A stretch of 64,000 nucleotides of DNA, taken from positions 62,001 through 126,000 of the forward strand of contig NZ_VHIZ01000056.1 in NCBI RefSeq assembly GCF_006494375.1, written 5' to 3'. Positions 55,380 through 64,000 of this stretch are shown here, piece by piece. Every line of letters begins with the position of its first letter. The stretch's first letter is position 1. Below the pieces are notes generated by a model, which made no database searches, was not told the DNA's origin, and saw nothing but the letters and a program-made list of their open reading frames with translations. The position numbers and the translations under genes were made by a program. The DNA is from Pantoea anthophila (GTDB lineage: Bacteria; Pseudomonadota; Gammaproteobacteria; Enterobacterales; Enterobacteriaceae).

Positions 55380-55460
55380 GATCTCTCCACGGCTTAGCAA
55401 AAAGGGGATGGTTTTTCTCGACCGGGAAAACTGCTATCATCTGCCCCGCACGGCAATCCT

Positions 55461-55566
55461 GGCGACATTCCGACAATGTGGGTCTGATGTTACGCCAGGT
55501 CACCCATTTTACATGACGTTGCATGTAGGCTTTCGTGTGGCCTACCACTGCAAATAAGGATTAGAA
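55461..55566 (+). promoter_or_regulatory. thrS translational operator (tRNA-Thr mimic leader)
   Basis: The leader holds a hairpin GTAGGC-TTTCGTGTG-GCCTAC (55525-55545) whose loop displays CGT, the tRNA-Thr anticodon, just before the Shine-Dalgarno AAGGA. Upstream, 55464-55500 can form another long stem (TGGCG...CGCCA). This matches the E. coli thrS operator, where threonyl-tRNA synthetase binds its own mRNA and blocks ribosome loading. Confidence 0.85.
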
Positions 55567-57495
55567 ATGCCTGTAATTACGCTTCCTGATGGTAGCCAGC
55601 GTGTGTTCGACCGCCCTGTCAGTGTGATGGATATCGCGCTGGACATCGGGCCGGGTCTGGCGAAAGCCTGTATCGCTGGCCGCGTGAACGGTGAACTGGT
55701 TGATGCGGTCGATCCCATCACCGAAGACGCCGCCGTGGCGATTATCACTGCAAAAGATGAAGCCGGTCTGGAAATCATCCGTCACTCCTGCGCGCACCTG
55801 TTAGGGCATGCCATCAAGCAGCTGTGGCCGGATACGAAAATGGCGATTGGCCCGGTCATTGATAACGGCTTCTATTATGATGTCGACATCGATCGTACGC
55901 TGACCCAGGAAGATATCGACCTGCTGGAAAAACGCATGCATCAGCTGGCTGAGACCAACTACGATGTGGTGAAGAAAAAGGTCAGCTGGCAGGAAGCCCG
56001 TGACGTCTTTGCGGCGCGCGGCGAAATCTACAAAACCACCATTCTTGATGAAAACATCAGCCACGACGATAAGCCTGGCCTCTATCATCATGAAGAATAT
56101 GTCGACATGTGCCGCGGTCCGCACGTGCCGAACATGCGGTTCTGCCATCACTTTAAACTGCAGAAGATCTCCGGTGCCTACTGGCGCGGCGACAGCAGCA
56201 ACAAGATGCTGCAACGCATCTATGGCACCGCATGGGCAGACAAAAAGCAGCTGGCAGCCTATCTGCAGCGTCTGGAAGAGGCGGCAAAGCGTGACCATCG
56301 CAAGATTGGTAAGCAGCTGGATCTCTACCACATGCAGGAAGAAGCACCCGGTATGGTCTTCTGGCATAACGACGGCTGGACCATCTTCCGCGAACTGGAA
56401 GTGTTTGTCCGCAGCAAGCTGAAAGAGTACCAGTACCAGGAAGTGAAGGGTCCGTTCATGATGGACCGCGTCCTGTGGGAAAAAACCGGGCACTGGGAAA
56501 ACTATAAAGAAGCGATGTTCACCACCTCGTCTGAGAACCGTGAATATTGCATTAAACCGATGAACTGTCCGGGACACGTTCAGATCTTTAATCAGGGTCT
56601 GAAATCGTACCGTGACCTGCCGCTGCGTATGGCCGAGTTCGGTAGCTGTCACCGTAATGAGCCATCAGGTGCGCTGCATGGCCTGATGCGTGTACGCGGC
56701 TTTACCCAGGATGATGCCCACGTCTTCTGTACAGAAGAGCAGGTGCGTGACGAAGTGAACAGCTGTATCCGCATGGTTTATGACATGTACAGCACCTTCG
56801 GCTTCGAAAAGATTGTGGTCAAACTCTCTACCCGTCCTGAGAAGCGCATCGGCACCGATGAGATGTGGGACCGTGCCGAGGAAGATCTGGCTGCCGCGCT
56901 GAACGAAAACAACATTGAGTTTGAGTTCCAGCCAGGCGAAGGTGCCTTCTACGGCCCGAAAATTGAGTTTACCCTGTACGATTGTCTTGATCGCGCCTGG
57001 CAGTGTGGAACCGTTCAGCTAGACTTCTCCCTGCCAAAACGTCTTGAAGCGACGTATGTGGGTGAAAATAACGATCGTCAGACGCCTGTGATGATTCACC
57101 GTGCGATTCTGGGATCGATGGAACGCTTCATCGGTATTCTGACCGAAGAATTTGCTGGTTTCTTCCCAACCTGGCTGGCACCACAGCAGGTCGTGGTCAT
57201 GAATATTACCGATGGACAAGCGGAATATGTTGAGTCTTTAACGCGTAAGCTGCAGAATGCTGGCATTCGTGTGAAGGCAGACTTGAGAAATGAGAAGATA
57301 GGCTTTAAAATCCGCGAGCACACATTACGTCGCGTCCCTTATATGCTGGTCTGCGGTGATAAAGAGGTGGAAGCAGGCAAAGTTGCCGTTCGCACCCGCC
57401 GTGGTAAAGACCTGGGGTCGATGGATGTCGATCTCTTTGTTGAGAAGTTACAACAAGAGATTCGCAGCCGAAATCTTCATCAACTGGAGGAATAA
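55567..57495 (+). CDS. thrS: Threonyl-tRNA synthetase
   Basis: 642 residues, as in E. coli. N-terminal TGS domain (1-61), then the editing domain with [16 protein letters not shown] (HxxxH) and the C-terminal class-II core: motif 1 [22 protein letters not shown], motif 2 [30 protein letters not shown] (zinc Cys nearby in MNCPGH), motif 3 [13 protein letters not shown], and an anticodon-binding domain to the end. It starts the thrS-infC-rpmI-rplT block; its stop lies 3 bp before the infC AUU codon. Confidence 0.97.
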   Translation: MPVITLPDGSQRVFDRPVSVMDIALDIGPGLAKACIAGRVNGELVDAVDPITEDAAVAIITAKDEAGLEIIRHSCAHLLGHAIKQLWPDTKMAIGPVIDNGFYYDVDIDRTLTQEDIDLLEKRMHQLAETNYDVVKKKVSWQEARDVFAARGEIYKTTILDENISHDDKPGLYHHEEYVDMCRGPHVPNMRFCHHFKLQKISGAYWRGDSSNKMLQRIYGTAWADKKQLAAYLQRLEEAAKRDHRKIGKQLDLYHMQEEAPGMVFWHNDGWTIFRELEVFVRSKLKEYQYQEVKGPFMMDRVLWEKTGHWENYKEAMFTTSSENREYCIKPMNCPGHVQIFNQGLKSYRDLPLRMAEFGSCHRNEPSGALHGLMRVRGFTQDDAHVFCTEEQVRDEVNSCIRMVYDMYSTFGFEKIVVKLSTRPEKRIGTDEMWDRAEEDLAAALNENNIEFEFQPGEGAFYGPKIEFTLYDCLDRAWQCGTVQLDFSLPKRLEATYVGENNDRQTPVMIHRAILGSMERFIGILTEEFAGFFPTWLAPQQVVVMNITDGQAEYVESLTRKLQNAGIRVKADLRNEKIGFKIREHTLRRVPYMLVCGDKEVEAGKVAVRTRRGKDLGSMDVDLFVEKLQQEIRSRNLHQLEE

Positions 57496-57498
57496 AGT

Positions 57499-58348
<850 letters not shown>

Positions 58349-58374
58349 GTCCATTTTTTTTAAACAGAATATAG

Positions 58375-58746
<372 letters not shown>

Positions 58747-58754
58747 GTCAGATG

Positions 58755-58779
58755 AAAAAGGGAGCTTGCTCCCTTTTTT
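58755..58779 (+). terminator. Intrinsic terminator of the infC-rpmI-rplT operon
   Basis: An AAAAAGGGAG-CTTG-CTCCCTTTTTT hairpin with six T's lies 8 bp after the rplT stop. Confidence 0.92.
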
Positions 58780-58868
58780 ATTGCCTGTAAGCTGCGCAAA
58801 AGATTGACATTTTCGTCTCCGCGCATTTCAATAGTGCCCTCGTAAAGCATGACAAGGTAACTGCAAGC

Positions 58869-58913
58869 ATGAATGCTGCTATTTTCCGTTTCTTTTTTTA
58901 CTTTAGCGCCTGA
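58869..58913 (+). CDS. pheM: pheST leader peptide PheM
   Basis: 14 residues, [14 protein letters not shown], nearly identical to E. coli PheM ([14 protein letters not shown]). Five of the fourteen residues are Phe or flank Phe codons; ribosome stalling at these codons when Phe-tRNA is scarce prevents the attenuator downstream from forming. It lies in the 314-bp rplT-pheS gap. Confidence 0.95.
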   Translation: [14 protein letters not shown]

Positions 58914-58960
58914 CATCCGGGGGCTTTTGCGCATAAGAAAAGAAACGAAAAATCGCGCTA

Positions 58961-58986
58961 AAAGCCTCCCTCGTGGAGGCTTTTTT
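58961..58986 (+). terminator. pheST attenuator terminator
   Basis: AAAGCCTCC / GGAGGC..T with loop CTCGT followed by six T's, 47 bp after pheM and 75 bp before pheS. This is the transcription attenuator for pheST. Confidence 0.92.
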
Positions 58987-59042
58987 GTTTCTGGCGTTAG
59001 CATACTGGACCGGCAGGTCCCAACAAGAACTGACCAGCCTGA

Positions 59043-60044
<1,002 letters not shown>

Positions 60045-60058
60045 GGGCAGGTTATCCA

Positions 60059-62446
60059 ATGAAATTCAGTGAACTCTGGTTACGCGAATGGGTAAATCCA
60101 GCCCTGGACAGCGCCGCGCTGTCTGAACAAATCACCATGGCCGGTCTGGAAGTGGATGGCGTTGAGGCCGTCGCCGGTGCGTTCCACGGTGTCGTGGTTG
60201 GCGAAGTGGTGGAGTGCGGTCAGCACCCGAATGCTGACAAACTGCGGGTGACCAAAATTAATGTGGGCGGTGACCGTCTGCTGGATATCGTCTGCGGCGC
60301 GCCGAACTGCCGTCAGGGACTGAAAGTCGCCGTCGCCACCGTAGGTGCCGTGCTGCCGGGTGATTTCAAAATCAAAGCGGCCAAACTGCGCGGTGAGCCG
60401 TCAGAAGGGATGCTCTGCTCTTTCTCCGAGCTGGGAATCAGTGACGACCACAACGGCATTATCGAACTGCCTGCCGATGCGCCCGTTGGCACCGACATCC
60501 GCGCCTGGCTTCAGCTGGATGACAACACCATTGAAATCAGCGTCACGCCTAACCGCGCGGACTGTCTGGGCCTGATCGGTATCGCGCGTGATGTGGCGGT
60601 GCTGAACGGTCTGCCGCTGAACAAGCCAGAGATTCAGCCGGTCGCTGCCACGCTGAGTGACACCTTCCCGATTCAGGTTGATGCGGTGGAGGCCTGTCCG
60701 CGCTACCTGGGTCGCGTAGTGAAAGGCGTTAACGTTGGTGCGGCCACGCCATTGTGGATGAAAGAGAAGCTGCGTCGCTGTGGTATCCGCTCAATCGATC
60801 CGGTGGTGGATATCACCAACTATGTGCTGCTGGAACTGGGTCAGCCGATGCACGCCTTCGACCTCGATCGCCTTAACGGCGGCATCGTGGTGCGCATGGC
60901 GAAAGAGGGCGAAAAGCTGACGCTGCTGGATGGCACTGAAGCCAGCCTGCAGGCAGACACGCTGGTCATCGCCGATCACCAGCAGGCGCTGGCGATGGCG
61001 GGTATCTTCGGTGGCGAACATTCGGGCGTGAACAGCGAAACGCAGAACATTCTGTTTGAGTGCGCCTGGTTTGACCCGCTGGCGATCACCGGCCGCGCCC
61101 GTCGTCACGGTCTGCACACCGACGCGTCACACCGCTATGAGCGAGGCGTTGATCCGGCGCTGCAACATATCGCGCTGGAGCGTGCAACCGCGCTGCTGCT
61201 CTCCATCTGCGGGGGTGAAGCCGGCCCGATCATCGATCAGACGCATCAGGCCGCCTTGCCGGTTCCGGCGACGATCACCCTGCGCCGGGAAAAACTGGAT
61301 CGCCTGATTGGTCATGTCATCGCCGATGAGCAGGTTACCGATATTCTGACCCGTCTCGGCTGCGACGTCACGACAGGCGAAGGTGAGTGGCAGGCGATCG
61401 CCCCGAGCTGGCGCTTCGACATGGCGATTGAGGAAGATCTGGTTGAAGAAGTGGCCCGCGTTTACGGCTACAACAACATCCCGAACGTGCCGGTGCAGGC
61501 GGGGCTGGTCATGACTCAGCATCGCGAAGCGAACCTGTCGCTGAAACGCGTGAAAAACCTGCTGGTGGATAAGGGGTATCAGGAAGCGATCACCTACAGC
61601 TTCGTTGATCCGAAGGTTCAGCAGCTGCTGCATCCGGGTGAAGAGGCGCTGCTGCTGCCAAGTCCGATCTCCAGCGAGATGTCGACCATGCGTCTCTCCC
61701 TGTGGACCGGCCTGCTCAGCGCAGTCGTCTACAACCAGAACCGTCAGCAGAGTCGCGTACGTCTGTTTGAGAGCGGCTTACGCTTTGTGCCCGACACGCA
61801 GGCAGATTTAGGCATCCGTCAGGATCTTATGCTGGCCGGTGTTATCAGCGGAAACCGTGTTGAAGAGCACTGGGATCTGGCGCGCCAGACAGTTGACTTC
61901 TATGATTTAAAAGGCGATTTAGAGTCGCTGCTCGATTTAACCGGCAAACTGGATGCGATCAGCTTCCGGGCTGAAGCCAATCCGGCGTTGCATCCGGGAC
62001 AGAGCGCGGCGATTTATTTGCACGATGAACGAATCGGATTTATCGGAGTCGTTCATCCTGAGCTGGAACGTAAGCTGGATCTCAACGGCCGCACCTTAGT
62101 CTTTGAACTGCTTTGGAATAAGGTCGCAGACCGCGTCCTGCCTGACGCGCGCGAGATTTCTCGCTTCCCGGCTAACCGTCGTGATATTGCTGTTGTGGTG
62201 GCTGAAAACGTCCCTGCAGCAGATATCATCGCGGAGTGTAAGAAAGTTGGCGTAAATCAGGTAGTTGGCGTAAACTTGTTTGACGTGTACCGCGGTAAGG
62301 GCGTTTCTGAGGGCTTCAAGAGCCTCGCAATCAGCCTGATTTTGCAGGATACCAGCCGGACACTCGAAGAAGAGGAGATTGCCGCGACCGTTGGCAAATG
62401 TGTTGCGGCATTAAAAGAGCGATTCCAGGCAACCTTGAGGGATTGA
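60059..62446 (+). CDS. pheT: Phenylalanyl-tRNA synthetase beta subunit
   Basis: 795 residues, as in E. coli. In order: EMAP-like tRNA-binding domain (~40-150), B3/B4 editing domain (~200-400), B5 domain, catalytic-like core (~470-680) and C-terminal ferredoxin-fold anticodon-binding domain ([26 protein letters not shown]). It forms the alpha2-beta2 enzyme with PheS and provides editing of mischarged Tyr-tRNA. ihfA starts 4 bp after the stop, consistent with pheST-ihfA cotranscription. Confidence 0.98.
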
Positions 62447-62450
62447 ACCT

Positions 62451-62753
62451 ATGGCGCTTACAAAAGCTGAGATGTCAGAGTACCTGTTTGAGAAACTCGG
62501 GCTGAGCAAACGCGATGCCAAAGAGTTAGTAGAGCTGTTTTTCGAAGAGGTACGTCGCGCTTTGGAAAATGGAGAACAGGTAAAACTGTCTGGGTTTGGC
62601 AATTTTGACCTGCGTGACAAAAACCAGCGTCCTGGCAGAAACCCGAAAACGGGGGAAGATATTCCGATCACCGCGCGTCGCGTAGTGACATTCCGCCCGG
62701 GACAGAAGCTGAAAAGCCGCGTAGAGAACGCTACACCCAAAGAGACTGACTGA
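62451..62753 (+). CDS. ihfA: Integration host factor alpha subunit
   Basis: 100 residues (E. coli 99): [33 protein letters not shown]..., with the DNA-bending arm [25 protein letters not shown] and its intercalating Pro. IHF bends DNA, assisting sigma-54 promoters such as those of nas and ast in this window. It shares the pheST transcript and probably has an internal promoter within pheT, as in E. coli. Confidence 0.97.
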
Positions 62754-62766
62754 ATTTCAGCGTTTC

Positions 62767-62793
62767 AAAAAGGCCGCGCAAGCGGCCTTTTTT
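62767..62793 (+). terminator. Intrinsic terminator of pheST-ihfA
   Basis: AAAAGGCCGC-GCAA-GCGGCCTTTTTT: a 10-bp stem with a six-T tail, 14 bp after the ihfA stop. Confidence 0.93.
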
Positions 62794-62922
62794 CATGGTC
62801 TCACCCGCCGGGACTGCGCTGAGGCCCCCGTCTGCCAGCAGGGCGCACACCGCCTCAACCACCTTTCTTTTTTCTGCAATCCCACTACAATCAAATCTCT
62901 GTTTTCTCAGCAAATCCAGCCT

Positions 62923-63906
62923 ATGTCTCTGCTTGACCCGCTCGCGCTTCAGGCCGACCAGCGCGGCCAGAAATGGCTTATTACTTTAGCTCTTATGCTG
63001 CTTGCGCTGCTCTGTGGCAGCCTGTGTGCCGGTGACAGCTGGATCGCGCCCTCAGAGTGGTTTACGGAGAGCGGCCGGCTCTTTGTCTGGCAGCTGCGGC
63101 TGCCGCGCAGTCTGGCGGTGATGCTGGTCGGTGCATCCCTGGCGGTGTGCGGCGTCGTGATGCAGGCGCTGTTTACCAATCCGCTGGCCGAGCCTGGCCT
63201 GCTGGGCGTCTCAAACGGAGCGGGCATTGGTCTGGTGCTGGGCGTGCTGCTGAGCAGCGGCTCGCTGTGGAGCCTCGGCCTGGCCGCGATGGCCGGAGCA
63301 CTCATGATTACGCTGATCCTGCTCTGTTTCGCGCACCGTCAGCTCTCGGTGACCCGGCTGTTACTCACGGGCGTGGCGCTGGGGATTATCTGCAGTGCCA
63401 TCATGACCTGGGCCGTTTACTTCAGCACCAGCCTCGACCTGCGTCAGCTGATGTACTGGATGATGGGCGGCTTCAGCGGCATTGACTGGCGCTATGGCGG
63501 AATGATGCTGGCGCTGCTGCCGGTGATGCTGGCCCTGAATGCGACGGGACCCATACTGAATCTGCTGGCGCTGGGGGAGATCTCCGCTCGTCAGCTCGGT
63601 CTCTCTCTTTTCTACTGGCGCAATCTGCTGGTGCTGGCGATGGGCTGGCTGGTCGGTATCAGCGTTGCCATGGCCGGTGCCATTGGTTTTGTCGGGCTGG
63701 TGATCCCGCACCTGCTGCGGCTGAGCGGCATCAGCGATCACCGTTATCTGCTGCCCGCCTCTGCGCTGGCTGGGGCAGGCGTGCTGTTAGCGGCCGATAT
63801 CGTCGCGCGTCTGGCGCTGACATCGGCCGAATTACCGATAGGCGTGGTCACGGCGACACTCGGCGCGCCGCTGTTTATTCTTTTACTGGTAAAATCTTCG
63901 CGCTAG
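62923..63906 (+). CDS. btuC: Vitamin B12 ABC transporter permease BtuC
   Basis: 327 residues (E. coli 326) with about ten membrane helices. FecCD/BtuC pattern: [122 protein letters not shown] and [20 protein letters not shown]. It moves cobalamin across the inner membrane with BtuD and BtuF. Order ihfA-btuC-btuE is as in E. coli. Confidence 0.95.
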   Translation: MSLLDPLALQADQRGQKWLITLALMLLALLCGSLCAGDSWIAPSEWFTESGRLFVWQLRLPRSLAVMLVGASLAVCGVVMQALFTNPLAEPGLLGVSNGAGIGLVLGVLLSSGSLWSLGLAAMAGALMITLILLCFAHRQLSVTRLLLTGVALGIICSAIMTWAVYFSTSLDLRQLMYWMMGGFSGIDWRYGGMMLALLPVMLALNATGPILNLLALGEISARQLGLSLFYWRNLLVLAMGWLVGISVAMAGAIGFVGLVIPHLLRLSGISDHRYLLPASALAGAGVLLAADIVARLALTSAELPIGVVTATLGAPLFILLLVKSSR

Positions 63907-63946
63907 CTTTCGGCTGGCTACTCTGCATCCACAACAGGAATTCAGC

Positions 63947-64000
63947 ATGAACATTTATGACACTGAACTGGTTACGCTTGATGGTGAAAAAACCACGCTC
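63947..64000 (+). CDS. btuE: Glutathione/thioredoxin peroxidase BtuE, partial (5' end only)
   Basis: Only 18 codons are present: MNIYDTELVTLDGEKTTL, matching the start of glutathione-peroxidase-family proteins (D.EVTTL in E. coli BtuE). CAGGAA lies upstream of the ATG. Position directly after btuC supports btuE. The catalytic Cys lies beyond the window edge. Confidence 0.75.
   Translation, partial: MNIYDTELVTLDGEKTTL

Overview
This window is chromosomal DNA from a gamma-proteobacterium of the order Enterobacterales. It is most likely an Erwiniaceae member close to Pantoea: high GC, close protein matches to E. coli/Klebsiella families, and an E. coli-like gene order in the right half that lacks several E. 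coli genes. No rRNA, tRNA, CRISPR array, insertion sequence, prophage or attachment site was recognised.

Layout. (1) 1-5307, minus strand: the 5' part of a type VI secretion operon (SH3-type lipoprotein, TssL with an OmpA domain, an unusually short TssM, TagF, FHA protein TagH) that runs out of the left edge. (2) 5308-17741, plus strand: a complete assimilatory nitrate/nitrite locus. nasR (ANTAR antiterminator) is followed by an NtrC/sigma-54 promoter and an attenuated leader, then nasF-nasE-nasD (ABC uptake), one giant nasC-nasB(-nirD) fusion, nasA, and a uroporphyrinogen methyltransferase that supplies siroheme precursor. (3) 17742-25386: a long inverted repeat, a DUF6404 gene, a DeoR-type regulator and a divergent six-gene sugar/polyol uptake and oxidation operon. 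(4) 25515-34273: surface and signalling genes, namely an inverse autotransporter, a soluble PAS-PAS chemoreceptor with a sigma-28 promoter, a YmgB/AriR-like protein, OhrR, a transmembrane chemoreceptor, a GGDEF-EAL protein and an unusual porin. (5) 34274-41268: a 909-bp AT-rich regulatory gap and the astCADBE arginine-succinyltransferase operon with its own sigma-54 promoter. (6) 41576-64000: a mosaic collinear with E. coli (spy, cho, nadE, osmE, tcyP, ydjM, hxpB, yniB, yniA, ydiZ, ydiY, thrS-infC-rpmI-rplT, pheMST, ihfA, btuC, btuE start). It contains insertions relative to E. coli (yddG, an MFS exporter, kduID) and absences (ves, the chb/katE block, pfkB).

How the parts work together. Nitrogen limitation is a shared theme: three near-perfect sigma-54 promoters (nasR, nasF, astC) lie in the window, two of them with NtrC-like sites upstream. 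The nas operon is gated twice, by NtrC/sigma-54 for nitrogen starvation and by NasR acting on a terminator hairpin for nitrate. The ast operon releases ammonia and glutamate from arginine under the same control. LexA-type boxes precede cho and ydjM, and a KdgR box precedes kduID. The translation block shows the classic RNA controls: a tRNA-mimic hairpin before thrS, an AUU start on infC, and the Phe-rich pheM attenuator.

All assignments come from reading the sequence and family knowledge. Promoters, operators and RNA structures are pattern matches by eye, not computed or tested.
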